35,163 nucleotides of DNA from DYCT01 sp051875715 (GCA_051875715.1 JBJEHD010000084.1:1-35163), one strand, 5' to 3'; positions 1 to 8,959 are shown, counted from the stretch's first letter. Made by a program: numbers and translations. Notes: a model not told the origin generated them from the sequence alone.

Positions 1-60
1 AAGTAAACTCGTAAACAAACAAATAATCTGTGAAGTAAAATCAGTCATAGTCAACAGGCT

Positions 61-75
61 ACGGCGCTGCGCCGT
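61..75. repeat. Small perfect inverted repeat
   Basis: ACGGCG and CGCCGT flank a 3-nt loop, forming a 6-bp GC-rich hairpin just before the 22-bp repeat array. No T-run follows, so it is not a clear terminator. It may be part of the 3' region of a gene lying outside the window. Confidence 0.45.
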
Positions 76-99
76 GACGGGCACCGCATCGCTCAGCAC

Positions 100-266
100 G
101 CATATGCTCATGGGACCGTGCGCATATGCTCATGAGGCCGCACGAGTATCTTCAGGGGCTTGTGAGAGTACGCGCGGAGGCCACACGTCATACCTTTCAA
201 AAATGGGCAACCGCAGAGTACCCGCACAATGGCACGAGAGTACTCGCGCAATGGCACGTGGGTACG
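100..266. repeat. Degenerate 22-bp-period tandem array (array A)
   Basis: Units start at 100, 122, 144 and 166, then after a 28-nt interruption at 216, 238 and 260. Each begins with a TA-containing word (GCATATGC, GAGTAT, GAGTAC, GGGTAC) followed by about 12 variable GC-rich bases. The two CATATGCTCATG copies (101-112 and 123-134) are 22 bp apart. GTACCC (218-223) and GGGTAC (260-265) are placed symmetrically about AGTACT (239-244), so the array also has dyad symmetry. The short reading frames across it show no protein-like composition. No gene is visible in 1-376. Confidence 0.75.
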
Positions 267-383
267 AAGATTCTTCTGATTCCATGCACAACGACCCACA
301 AAAAACCTGCTTATTCACAGTTTTGTAACACAAATGACGCACTTTCTTCGCAGCCACTTCATCATGCCGCAACAGGGTGCCGC

Positions 384-391
384 TACTTTTG
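384..391 (+). promoter_or_regulatory. Bacteroidetes-type -7 element for the phosphatase/TonB receptor cluster
   Basis: TACTTTTG matches the Bacteroidetes -7 consensus TAnnTTTG. A good TTTG -33 box at the normal 19-21 nt spacing is not seen. A palindrome TTTGT-AAC-ACAAA lies at 322-334 and could bind a regulator. The expected transcript start near 398 leaves a short leader before the ATG at 422. Confidence 0.55.
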
Positions 392-421
392 CGCTCAAAA
401 AAAAACGAGGAGACGACTTAT

Positions 422-1408
422 ATGGATTTAGTAGTTTGTATGAAAAACGTAAAACGTAATGTATGGCTCGCAATCATGGCGATAGCAGCCTCTTTGATTT
501 TAACCATGACGGTTCATGCCCAAACCCCGGATCAATGGAAGGGGATGAAGGGCGACGTGAGCCTTTTTCTTGCCAACGACCTTGGCCGAAACGGATATTA
601 CGACCAAAAGCCAATCGCTGCTCTGATGGGCGAGATGGCTGAAACAATTGGACCGGAGGCGGTACTTGCTTTGGGGGATGTCCACCATTTTTCAGGCGTT
701 GCGTCGACTGCCGACCCGCTGTGGATGACCAACTATGAACTGATATACTCCCACCCCGAACTGATGATGCCTTGGCTGCCCATTCTGGGCAACCACGAAT
801 ATCGAGGCAATACGCAAGCCGTGATGGATTATAGCAAAGTGTCGCGACGCTGGATGATGGAGGGACGCTATTACACGCAGGCGTTCGGCGACGACGAGGG
901 CCGAGTGAGCATCCGAATCGTGTTCGTCGACACGACCCCGATGATCAATCGTTATCACAACAACCCCACCTATCCCGATGTCGACAGTCAGGATGTGGAG
1001 GCCCAACTGGCGTGGCTCGACCGCACGTTGTGCGATGCCAAGGAGGATTGGGTGATTGTGGTGGGACATCACCCCGTGTATGCCCAGACAGGCAAGGACA
1101 TCATCGAGCAGCAGGATATGCAGCAAAGGCTGCTCCCCATACTCGACAAGCATAGCATGAAGGTGGCGATGTACGTATGCGGACATATCCATAATTTCCA
1201 GCATATTCGCCGAGGCAATGATGGCATCGACTTCGTAGTGAACTCGGCTGGATCATTGGCACGAAAGGTCAAGCCCACAGAAGGGACAGTGTTCTGCTCG
1301 CCCGAACCGGGATTTTCGGTACTCACAGCCACAAAGGAACAGTTATGCCTAAGCATGGTGGATAAGACGGGAACCGTCATCCATCGGATTGTTCGGACGC
1401 AAAAATAA
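422..1408 (+). CDS. Secreted calcineurin-like metallophosphoesterase, purple acid phosphatase (ACP5-like) type
   Basis: Predicted binuclear-metal phosphohydrolase of 328 aa, exported by an N-terminal signal sequence (hydrophobic stretch about residues 14-34 ending VHAQ). The metallophosphoesterase motifs occur in order: NDLGRNG with Asp53, LALGDVHHF with Asp86, GNHEYRG at 123-129, VVGHHPVYA and CGHIHNF near the C-terminus. The GRNG and GNHEYRGN wording resembles tartrate-resistant acid phosphatases. The metal-binding GDNFY of the mammalian enzymes is GDVHHF here, so the usual Tyr ligand position is altered. I chose ATG 422 because GAGGAG lies 9 nt upstream; an in-frame ATG at 440 also leaves an intact signal peptide. 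The ATG at 377 falls before the -7 element and is unlikely. The TonB receptor follows after 21 nt, suggesting joint transcription. The substrate is unknown; a phosphate ester is inferred. Confidence 0.85.
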   Translation: MDLVVCMKNVKRNVWLAIMAIAASLILTMTVHAQTPDQWKGMKGDVSLFLANDLGRNGYYDQKPIAALMGEMAETIGPEAVLALGDVHHFSGVASTADPLWMTNYELIYSHPELMMPWLPILGNHEYRGNTQAVMDYSKVSRRWMMEGRYYTQAFGDDEGRVSIRIVFVDTTPMINRYHNNPTYPDVDSQDVEAQLAWLDRTLCDAKEDWVIVVGHHPVYAQTGKDIIEQQDMQQRLLPILDKHSMKVAMYVCGHIHNFQHIRRGNDGIDFVVNSAGSLARKVKPTEGTVFCSPEPGFSVLTATKEQLCLSMVDKTGTVIHRIVRTQK

Positions 1409-1429
1409 GCAAAAGCATAGGGTAAAGGT

Positions 1430-4123
1430 ATGAGAACAATATGGTTAGTTCTCCTGCTGCTGGTGGCCACAGGTGCAGCCCAGGCCAATTCCATCAAGGG
1501 CAAAGTGAAGGACAGACAGTCGGGCGAAGAGATTATTGGCGTGTCTATTCTGATAAAGGGTGACAGCAGGAAAGGGACTGTCACAGGACTTGATGGCAGT
1601 TTCCAGCTCTCGTTCAGCGACTTTCCCTGTACGTTAGTGTGCAGTTACATAGGCTACAAAACCAAGGAAATTGTCATCAACAGCGGCAATGTCACCGTTG
1701 ATATCGACATGGAGACCGATAATGTGGCTCTTGGCGATGTAGTGATTGTGGCTGAAAATACAGGCCGGTCCGAGATGGCGGCAAGGCTCATGGAGCGCAA
1801 TTCGCTGAACGTCGTCAACGTCATGAGCGCAAAAGCCATCGAACTGTCGCCCGACATCACCGTGGCCAACGTCATCCAGCGCATGAGTGGTGTCACCATG
1901 GAGCGCAACAGTTCGGGCGAGGGACAATATGCCATTTTGCGCGGAATGGACAAACGGTACAATTACACGCTTGTCAACGGGCTGAAGATACCAAGTCCCG
2001 ACAGCAAGAACCGTTTTGTGCCGCTCGACATATTCCCTTCCGAGTTGCTCGACAGGCTGGAGGTGACCAAATCGCTCACGGCCGACATGGAGGGCGATGG
2101 CATAGGTGGGGCCGTCAATATGGTGATGAAGGATGCTCCGGCACGACGAATGCTCACGGCGAACCTCCAGACAGGCTACAGTTCGCACTTCATAGGCAAT
2201 GATTTCCAATCGTTTGCGCATAGCGACATCATCGGTAGCAGCCCGAACGAACGTTATGGGCAAGCCTATCCCACCGATGAGACTGACTTTACGATGAAGA
2301 ACCTCCACGTCCGGCAACGCAAGCCCCTGCCTGACATAGCGGCCGGATTGGCCTATGGCGATCGTTTCGCGGACGACCACCTCGGCGTGATGGTGGCATT
2401 CAGTTTCCGTAACAGCAACAAAGGGAAGACAAGCGATATGTATGAGGCTACGGCAGACAACGACGGCGTACAACGCATGACCAACCGTTTCTTCTCGGAA
2501 AATCAGACCAGGATTGGTGCCCATGCCAAACTGGACTATTACATCACGCAACGGCATAAACTCGCCCTGTACGGGGGATACATGAACTTCGGCAACTCGC
2601 AGGTGCGCGATGCTTTCGCCGAACAGGAAGAAACCTTGAGACTGCGCTGGCAGAGGCAGACCATTGCCAATGTCTCGCTGCTGGGAGAACACCGTATGCT
2701 GGAAGGCGACGCGCTGACATTGCAGTGGGGAGCCAACCTGGCTGAGGCGAGACAGAAGACACCGGACAATACACAAATCCAACTCAACAGCAATGCTGCC
2801 GGGACCTCGGTATGGGTGAACAAGAACGTGGGAGCCATCAGACGATGGGAACGCAATTCCGACAGGGACATCGCCGGACATCTGGATCTGGGATACAGGA
2901 TAAAGGCCGGACAGGCTGCCCTCGCGATAGAGGCCGGAGCCATGTATCGCGACAAGAAGCGCGACAGTTATTACCACGAATATACGTTCCAGCCTTACGA
3001 TGCTTCCAAGGAATCGCCCTACGACCAGTTCAAGGACATTGATTGGGACAACTACGATGCCATCAGCCTCAGGCTGAAGAGTTATACGCTAACCGACCCC
3101 ATGAATTACGGTGCGACGGAGAAGATAGCCGCCGGCTACGGAAAACTGACGCTTACATCGGGGGCATGGCAATTCGTAGCCGGACTGCGGGTCGAGAACA
3201 CGCGCCAGGGATATACCTTGCACTTTGCCACCGAAGGCAGTGCAAACAGAGGAGAGCAACGCTATACCGACTATCTGCCTGATGTTCATGTCAAATGGAA
3301 CATACACCGCAATGCCAACCTCCGGCTTTCCTACTACGAGGCCATCAACCGTCCGAGTTTCTTCGAGATTGTACCCTATCACATCATCAACGAGGACTAC
3401 AATGAATGCGGCAATCCCAATCTGAAACACACCACAGCGCATAATTTCGACTTGCGATATGAGTATTTCCCCGGACAAAGCGAGCAACTGATGGTATGCC
3501 TATTCTATAAGGACATTCACAACCCCATCGAATACGGCATGACCGCCATAGGACAGGAGACATTTTATGCGCCAGGCAACTATGGCAACGCGTCAAACCT
3601 CGGACTGGAAATTGACGTGATGAAATATTTCAACCGATTCGGCATCAAGGCCAACTATACCTATACCCACTCCAAGATTACGACCAGCAAACTGCGTGAA
3701 CTGACCGACTCGGACGGCACTATCTACACCGACCATGCCGACCAAAGCCGCCCGCTCTTTGGTCAGGCTGCCCACGTGTTCAACTGCTCACTGCTCTATA
3801 AAGACACGAAGCGGGGCTGGGACGCACAGGTGGCGTGTTCGTATACGGGCAAACGCATTGCGGTGGTGGAACGACTCTACGAGAACGACCGCTGGGATGC
3901 ACCGCTGTGGCAACTCGACGCAAGTGTGGAGAAAAAATGCAAGGGCGGCTGGAGCGTATTCGCCAAAGCACAAAACTTGCTCAATTCCTCCCTCATCCGG
4001 TACTACAACGCCAACGAACGGAACGCCGCTTTACAGAACGTGCGGCGATATGACGGAGGCGTGGTGGAAAGAGAAGAAAAGAACGGAGTGAGCCTGACGA
4101 TAGGTGTGAGATGGAAACTGTAA
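1430..4123 (+). CDS. TonB-dependent outer-membrane receptor with CarboxypepD_reg-like N-terminal domain
   Basis: An 897-aa outer-membrane active transporter. It has a signal peptide (about residues 1-20, ending AQAN), a carboxypeptidase-regulatory-like beta domain (about 22-100, IKGKVKDRQSGEEIIGVSI), a plug domain (about 105-240, with ILRGMDKRYN and GDGIGGAVNMVM) and a long barrel ending in aromatic/hydrophobic VSLTIGVRWKL. The plug wording resembles the TonB receptor subfamily TIGR01782 rather than SusC. No SusD-like gene accompanies it, which argues against a classical glycan-uptake system. Its neighbours are a secreted phosphatase 21 nt upstream and a surface lipoprotein 24 nt downstream, so I infer import of a product released by the phosphatase. 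The ligand cannot be read from the sequence. Confidence 0.92.
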   Translation: MRTIWLVLLLLVATGAAQANSIKGKVKDRQSGEEIIGVSILIKGDSRKGTVTGLDGSFQLSFSDFPCTLVCSYIGYKTKEIVINSGNVTVDIDMETDNVALGDVVIVAENTGRSEMAARLMERNSLNVVNVMSAKAIELSPDITVANVIQRMSGVTMERNSSGEGQYAILRGMDKRYNYTLVNGLKIPSPDSKNRFVPLDIFPSELLDRLEVTKSLTADMEGDGIGGAVNMVMKDAPARRMLTANLQTGYSSHFIGNDFQSFAHSDIIGSSPNERYGQAYPTDETDFTMKNLHVRQRKPLPDIAAGLAYGDRFADDHLGVMVAFSFRNSNKGKTSDMYEATADNDGVQRMTNRFFSENQTRIGAHAKLDYYITQRHKLALYGGYMNFGNSQVRDAFAEQEETLRLRWQRQTIANVSLLGEHRMLEGDALTLQWGANLAEARQKTPDNTQIQLNSNAAGTSVWVNKNVGAIRRWERNSDRDIAGHLDLGYRIKAGQAALAIEAGAMYRDKKRDSYYHEYTFQPYDASKESPYDQFKDIDWDNYDAISLRLKSYTLTDPMNYGATEKIAAGYGKLTLTSGAWQFVAGLRVENTRQGYTLHFATEGSANRGEQRYTDYLPDVHVKWNIHRNANLRLSYYEAINRPSFFEIVPYHIINEDYNECGNPNLKHTTAHNFDLRYEYFPGQSEQLMVCLFYKDIHNPIEYGMTAIGQETFYAPGNYGNASNLGLEIDVMKYFNRFGIKANYTYTHSKITTSKLRELTDSDGTIYTDHADQSRPLFGQAAHVFNCSLLYKDTKRGWDAQVACSYTGKRIAVVERLYENDRWDAPLWQLDASVEKKCKGGWSVFAKAQNLLNSSLIRYYNANERNAALQNVRRYDGGVVEREEKNGVSLTIGVRWKL

Positions 4124-4147
4124 CAACAGGATAATTTTAGCAACAAG

Positions 4148-5746
4148 ATGAAAAAAACAATGAATTTCCTGATGATGATGGCGATAGCCATCACATCTAC
4201 TGTAACGATGACATCGTGCAACGACGATGACAACAAAGGTGCGACACTAAGCAAATTCACCATCGACCCCACAGCCTCTACGCTTACTCCGGGCGAGACT
4301 CTCAGTGTGAGCGTGCAATTCTTTCCGGAAAATGTGGACGAAAAGACGGTCGAATGGACTTCTTCCGACAACGAGGTGGCAACCGTCGCCAATGGTGTGG
4401 TTACAGCCATCAAACCCGGAACGGCCACCATTACGGCCACACCCGTAGCCATGCCATCGTTGGCAAAAACGCTCAGCGTAAGTGTTGCGGCCAACGCCAT
4501 GACGGTCTCGGGAGAGGTGTCGGGCATATGGGCGGCCTATAGCACCGTGACCGTGAACGGACAACTGAAAGTCCCCACCGGAAAGAGCCTCACCATCGAG
4601 CAAGGCGTAGAAGTCATCTTCAACGCGGCCGATGCCACAGGTACCGGCATTGAGTTCGTTGTCGATGGCAATATCTACTGCCACGGAACGGCCGAAGCAC
4701 CGGTCCTGTTCTCTATCCCCGCCACAGAGCGCAAGTTCAGCAACGTAACTGACTGCCGCAACCTGTGGGGTGGCTTCATGATGAACAACAGCGACACACA
4801 GGCCGAGGCACTCTTCGAGCATTGCGTCATCGAATATGCAGGTAGCGCAATGACCGAGACCTCTCCCTCCGTGCTCGCCGGCATTTACACTGCGGGCGAA
4901 GACTATGGCGTACAGATAACGACCGGCCCCAAATTCAAGGGTTCGCTCGTAGTGACCGACTGTGTCATACGTAACGGCTTTGCCGATGGCATCTATATGC
5001 AGGGAGGCCAGGCTCTCATCATCGGCAACACCTTCTCGGGTAACGGAGCAACCGGAGGCGAGGCTGTGAATGTGAAGGCAGGAACAAGTACGCTGGTGGC
5101 ATACAACGTGATGTACAGCCCCAACACCAACGGCCTGAAACTTTCGAGTTCGGGACAGGACGATGCCGCCGGACGCGGACAAGCCAAGTGTGTGGCCTAT
5201 AACAACACCATCGTCAATGCTGGATGGCGGCGCGACGGGACCAAGGGAGGATGTGTCTATGTGGAGAAGAACATTCTGGTCAACGTGTTCAACAATCTCA
5301 TGGTCAACTGCAAGTACCGCGCACAGGCACCCAAATGGGGCAAGCCGGGTATTACTGACGGATGCGACGACAAATCGGTCATCGACTACAACTGTTATGT
5401 GGCCAGTGCCATCACCAGCACGCTGCAACAAGACATCGACGACGAGACCACCATTCCCTATCTCAATTATGTGTCGAACAAGAACTATGCCGATGCTGTA
5501 GATGCACACAGCATCATCGCCAAGGGCGCGAATGACCTGGGCGTGGCCTTCGCCAACTACGAGTTGGACACGAACCGTCTCGACAATGCCGACTACAACG
5601 AGGCATGGGACTTCACGGCGACGAGTCTGCCGGAGGGTGCCATCGATGATACCGCCCTCACCGGCATCGTGAAGGCATCGCTGACCGTAGCCGGCAAGGA
5701 CTACACGGCAAAGGCTCCGCAAAAATTCTTCGGCGCGCGCAAGTAA
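4148..5746 (+). CDS. Surface lipoprotein with bacterial Ig-like (BIG_2) domain and right-handed beta-helix
   Basis: A 532-aa lipoprotein. The lipobox ends at Cys24 (TMTSC), followed by NDDDNK, an acidic stretch resembling the Bacteroidetes lipoprotein surface-export signal. Residues about 36-113 form a BIG_2-like domain (TLTPGETLSVSV, VEWTSSDNEVATV, GTATITA). Residues about 120-480 have repeated short beta strands with Asn/Gly turns (HCVIEYAGS, VIRNGFADGIYMQGG, NTFSGNGATGG, YNNTIVNAG) typical of parallel beta-helices. It is last in the phosphatase/TonB receptor cluster, so it may bind ligand for the receptor. Beta-helix folds also occur in polysaccharide lyases and adhesins, and no catalytic residues are evident. 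Specific function is unknown. Confidence 0.8.
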   Translation: MKKTMNFLMMMAIAITSTVTMTSCNDDDNKGATLSKFTIDPTASTLTPGETLSVSVQFFPENVDEKTVEWTSSDNEVATVANGVVTAIKPGTATITATPVAMPSLAKTLSVSVAANAMTVSGEVSGIWAAYSTVTVNGQLKVPTGKSLTIEQGVEVIFNAADATGTGIEFVVDGNIYCHGTAEAPVLFSIPATERKFSNVTDCRNLWGGFMMNNSDTQAEALFEHCVIEYAGSAMTETSPSVLAGIYTAGEDYGVQITTGPKFKGSLVVTDCVIRNGFADGIYMQGGQALIIGNTFSGNGATGGEAVNVKAGTSTLVAYNVMYSPNTNGLKLSSSGQDDAAGRGQAKCVAYNNTIVNAGWRRDGTKGGCVYVEKNILVNVFNNLMVNCKYRAQAPKWGKPGITDGCDDKSVIDYNCYVASAITSTLQQDIDDETTIPYLNYVSNKNYADAVDAHSIIAKGANDLGVAFANYELDTNRLDNADYNEAWDFTATSLPEGAIDDTALTGIVKASLTVAGKDYTAKAPQKFFGARK

Positions 5747-5766
5747 GCAAATAGGTATTATCATTC

Positions 5767-5889
5767 AACCCAAATCGGTCAGTAGAGACTCCGTCCATCC
5801 CGGGAAATGCGGTAACTGCGAATACGGTATATCATACACGATTCGTCACTTACACATGGATGACAAGTCTCTACTGACCGATTTGGGTT
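5767..5889. repeat. Inverted-repeat element 1 (24-bp perfect terminal inverted repeats)
   Basis: A 24-nt sequence starting AACCCAAATCGGTCA (5767-5790) is repeated exactly in reverse complement at 5866-5889, enclosing 75 bp with no coding capacity. It starts 20 bp after a stop codon. Its GACCGATTTGGGTT end recurs at 13307-13320 and, with the last bases changed, at 18241-18253. No target-site duplication is obvious. This is a MITE-like or REP-like element by structure; mobility is inferred only. Confidence 0.8.
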
Positions 5890-5903
5890 AAAAACGGAGG
5901 GGC

Positions 5904-5969
5904 GGTACGGGCGCAGCCTCATGAAGGTATCCGCGCGGCGGCTTGCGAGTACCCGCGTTGCAACACGTA
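5904..5969. repeat. 22-bp-period array (array B)
   Basis: Three consecutive 22-bp units begin GGTACG (5904), GGTATC (5926) and AGTACC (5948). The GTA trinucleotide falls at 5905, 5927 and 5949, exactly 22 bp apart, while the rest of each unit is divergent. It lies 14 bp after inverted-repeat element 1 and 24 bp before the next gene's ATG. Confidence 0.65.
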
Positions 5970-5993
5970 CTTAACCATTCAGATTTCCCAACC

Positions 5994-6371
5994 ATGGGAA
6001 AACGACTATTATCCTTGCTCCTGTTGCTCCTCTTGTCTTGCCAAGACGATGAGCATCAGAATCAATTCGTCTTCGAGCCCATCGGGATAAGCGTTTGCGG
6101 AATAAAAGACCCCGCTTGGATTACTGAGAAGGTGGGGAAAATTCTCCAACACGATGCCAAAAGGCCTACCGGGGTATATCTGCTCGCAGCGGAAAACACT
6201 GACTACGTCGCCATCGCCGATGCAGCGAACTCCGAACATGACAACTTGGTGTGCTTCTTCACCTGCACAGGCGAACGCATCGACATCACCCATCCGGCCT
6301 ATCCCCTCCTGAGCGAATCGTTCCGAAACGCGGTCTTCCGGCTGGTTTGGAACAACCCGGCAGGCGAATAG
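5994..6371 (+). CDS. Small hypothetical lipoprotein, probably surface-exposed
   Basis: A 125-aa protein starting MGKRLLSLLL, a leucine-rich signal peptide with the lipid cysteine at position 16, followed by QDDEH. CQDDE resembles the acidic surface-export signal described for Bacteroidetes lipoproteins. The mature part (FVFEPIGISVCGI, AKRPTGVYLLAAENTDYV, VCFFTCTG) looks like a small alpha/beta or beta domain that I do not recognise. I chose ATG 5994 because the upstream in-frame ATG at 5943 lies inside the 22-bp array and would bury the signal peptide. It is followed by a 221-bp gap before the malic enzyme gene. Function is unknown. Confidence 0.65.
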   Translation: MGKRLLSLLLLLLLSCQDDEHQNQFVFEPIGISVCGIKDPAWITEKVGKILQHDAKRPTGVYLLAAENTDYVAIADAANSEHDNLVCFFTCTGERIDITHPAYPLLSESFRNAVFRLVWNNPAGE

Positions 6372-6549
6372 CGCATCTTATTTGCAACCTTCGTGGATAT
6401 TCCAGCAATCGAACGTGCGCGCACTCCACGCCCTACACATTTGCAACGAAGCCCACATTTCTTCTCCCAAATTGGTAGAAAAATTGACATTTCCATGTCA
6501 TTTTCTCACTTATTAAGAGTTTGTGCATACACCCGAAGGCTTTTTTCCC

Positions 6550-6557
6550 TACATTTG
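6550..6557 (+). promoter_or_regulatory. Probable -7 element for the malic enzyme gene
   Basis: TACATTTG matches TAnnTTTG, 35 bp before the start codon. A TTTG at 6520-6523 is 26 nt upstream, longer than the usual spacing, so the -33 box is uncertain. The rest of the 6372-6592 gap shows no gene. Confidence 0.5.
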
Positions 6558-6592
6558 CCGAAACGTAACAGAAAACAGTAATCTTAACGAAT

Positions 6593-8881
6593 ATGGCAAA
6601 AATAACCAAAGAAGCAGCCTTGCTTTATCACTCGCAAGGCAAACCGGGCAAGATAGAAGTCATCCCGACCAAGCCCTACAGTACGCAGACCGACCTCTCG
6701 CTGGCCTACTCACCCGGCGTGGCAGAACCGTGCCTGGAAATCGAAAAAAATCCGCAAGACGCTTACAAATACACCGCAAAAGGCAACCTGGTGGCCGTCA
6801 TCTCCAACGGAACAGCCGTGTTGGGCCTGGGCGACATCGGCGCCCTGAGCGGCAAGCCGGTGATGGAGGGCAAAGGCCTGCTTTTCAAAATCTACGCAGG
6901 CATCGACGTGTTCGACATCGAAATCGACGAGAAAGACCCGGACAAGTTCATCGAGGCCGTGAAGGCCATCGCCCCGACCTTCGGAGGCATCAACCTGGAG
7001 GACATCAAGGCACCGGAATGTTTCGAAATCGAACGCCGGCTGAAGGAGGAACTGGACATCCCCGTGATGCACGACGACCAACATGGCACCGCCATCATCT
7101 CCAGCGCCGGACTGCTGAACGCTCTGGAGGTAGCCGGCAAGAAGATTGAGGACGTACGCATCGTCGTAAACGGAGCAGGTGCCTCGGCCGTATCGTGCAC
7201 CAAGCTGTACATCTCGCTGGGTGCGCGCCTGGAAAACATCGTCATGCTGGACAGCAAGGGCGTCATCTCGAAGGCGCGAACCGACCTGAACGAGCAGAAA
7301 CGCTATTTCGCCACCGACCGCACCGACATCCACACGTTGGCAGAGGCCATCCAAGGCGCCGATGTGTTCCTCGGCTTGTCGAGAGGGAACGTGCTCTCGC
7401 AGGACATGGTCCGCAGCATGGCACCCTCGCCCATCGTGTTCGCCCTGGCCAACCCCGTGCCGGAAATCTCGTACGAAGACGCCAAGGCTTCGCGCCCCGA
7501 CATCCTGATTGCCACCGGACGTTCGGACTATCCGAACCAAATCAACAACGTCATCGGTTTCCCCTACATCTTCCGCGGTGCGCTCGACACACAGGCCAAG
7601 GCCATCAACGAGGAGATGAAACTGGCCGCCGTACGCGCCATCGCCGGATTGGCCAAGCAGCCGGTGCCCGACATCGTGAACGAGGCCTACCACGTGAACA
7701 ACTTCACGTTCGGACCCGAATACTTCATCCCCAAGCCGGTTGACCCGCGCCTCATCACCGAGGTGTCGATGGCTGTGGCCAAGGCGGCCATGGAGTCGGG
7801 TGTGGCCCGCAAGCACATCGAAGACTGGGATGCCTACCGCACCCAACTGAAGGAGCTGATGGGGTACGAGTCGAAGATGACGCGCCAACTCTACGACACG
7901 GCACGCAGCAACCCGCAGCGCGTGGTATTCGCCGAAGGCATCCACCCCAACATGCTGAAGGCCGCCGTGGAGGCCAAGGCCGAAGGCATCTGCCACCCCA
8001 TCCTGCTGGGCAACGACGAGCGCATCATGAAACTGGCCAAGGAACTGGACCTGAACCTCGACGGCATCGAAATCATCAACCTGCGCCACGACCGTGAGGC
8101 CGAACGCCGCGAACGCTATGCCCGCATCCTGGCCGAGAAGCGTGCACGCGAAGGTGCCACCTTCGAAGAGGCCAACGACAAGATGTTCGAGCGTAACTAC
8201 TTCGGCATGATGATGGTAGAGACGGGCGAGGCCGATGCGTTCATCACCGGCCTGTACACCAAATACTCCAACACCATCAAGGTGGCCAAGGAAGTCATCG
8301 GCATCCGTCCGGAGTACAAACACTTCGCCACGATGCACATCCTCAACTCGAAGAAGGGCACCTACTTCATCTCGGACACGCTCATCAACCGCCACCCCGA
8401 TGCGGAAACGCTCATCGATGTGGCACGCCTGACCGAGGAAACCGTCCGTTTCTTCAACCATACACCGGTGATGGCCATGCTGTCGTACTCCAACTTCGGT
8501 TCGGACCAGGTGGGCAGCCCGGCCACCGTGCACCATGCCGTGGAATACATGCAGACGAACTATCCCGACCTGGCCATCGACGGCGAGATGCAGGTGAACT
8601 TCGCCATGAACACCCAGCTGCGCGACGCCAAGTATCCCTTCACCCGCCTGGCCGGAAAGGACGTAAACACCCTGGTGTTCCCGAACCTCAGTTCGGCCAA
8701 CTCCGGCTACAAACTGATCCAGGCCATGTGCGACACGGAGCTCATCGGCCCCATCCAGATGGGTCTGAACAAGCCCATCCACTTCACCGACTTCGAAAGT
8801 TCGGTGCGCGACATTGTCAACATCACGGCCGTGGCCGTCATCGACGCCATTGTCTACAAAAAGAAACAAGGCTTGAAATAG
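6593..8881 (+). CDS. maeB: NADP-type malic enzyme with C-terminal phosphotransacetylase-like domain
   Basis: A cytoplasmic enzyme of 762 aa that should decarboxylate malate to pyruvate with reduction of NAD(P). The malic domain (about 1-425) shows AYSPGVAEPCLEI with Tyr39, Lys94 in MEGKG, acidic metal ligands Glu136/Asp137, HDDQHGTAII at 160-169, the nucleotide-binding GAGASA at 194-199 and LANPVPEI. From about residue 430 it continues into a phosphotransacetylase-like domain (VVFAEG, PILLGNDERI, and a hydrophobic C-terminal helix). In MaeB-type enzymes that domain is regulatory, binding acetyl-CoA, not an active acetyltransferase. Length matches the two-domain family. It is probably monocistronic, with a -7 element upstream and a large hairpin directly after the stop. 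Confidence 0.95.
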   Translation: MAKITKEAALLYHSQGKPGKIEVIPTKPYSTQTDLSLAYSPGVAEPCLEIEKNPQDAYKYTAKGNLVAVISNGTAVLGLGDIGALSGKPVMEGKGLLFKIYAGIDVFDIEIDEKDPDKFIEAVKAIAPTFGGINLEDIKAPECFEIERRLKEELDIPVMHDDQHGTAIISSAGLLNALEVAGKKIEDVRIVVNGAGASAVSCTKLYISLGARLENIVMLDSKGVISKARTDLNEQKRYFATDRTDIHTLAEAIQGADVFLGLSRGNVLSQDMVRSMAPSPIVFALANPVPEISYEDAKASRPDILIATGRSDYPNQINNVIGFPYIFRGALDTQAKAINEEMKLAAVRAIAGLAKQPVPDIVNEAYHVNNFTFGPEYFIPKPVDPRLITEVSMAVAKAAMESGVARKHIEDWDAYRTQLKELMGYESKMTRQLYDTARSNPQRVVFAEGIHPNMLKAAVEAKAEGICHPILLGNDERIMKLAKELDLNLDGIEIINLRHDREAERRERYARILAEKRAREGATFEEANDKMFERNYFGMMMVETGEADAFITGLYTKYSNTIKVAKEVIGIRPEYKHFATMHILNSKKGTYFISDTLINRHPDAETLIDVARLTEETVRFFNHTPVMAMLSYSNFGSDQVGSPATVHHAVEYMQTNYPDLAIDGEMQVNFAMNTQLRDAKYPFTRLAGKDVNTLVFPNLSSANSGYKLIQAMCDTELIGPIQMGLNKPIHFTDFESSVRDIVNITAVAVIDAIVYKKKQGLK

Positions 8882-8890
8882 CCACCCGCC

Positions 8891-8959
8891 GAAGGGCGGT
8901 GCGTCACCCGAGGGCCAGCAGCCACGCAGCAGGCTGGCCGTCTGGACGCACCGCCCTTC
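8891..8959 (+). terminator. Large nested hairpin after the malic enzyme gene
   Basis: A perfect 15-bp inverted repeat (GAAGGGCGGTGCGTC at 8891-8905 with its complement at 8945-8959) encloses a second stem (GGCCAGC 8913-8919 with GCTGGCC 8933-8939). It begins 9 nt after the stop and ends in TTCTTTC, a weak pyrimidine tail. It probably ends or stabilises the malic enzyme transcript. Confidence 0.65.

Noticed and set aside
74..431. Short overlapping open frames before the phosphatase gene
   Set aside because: They run through the 22-bp array and take their composition from it; none has a plausible start, ribosome site or protein-like pattern.
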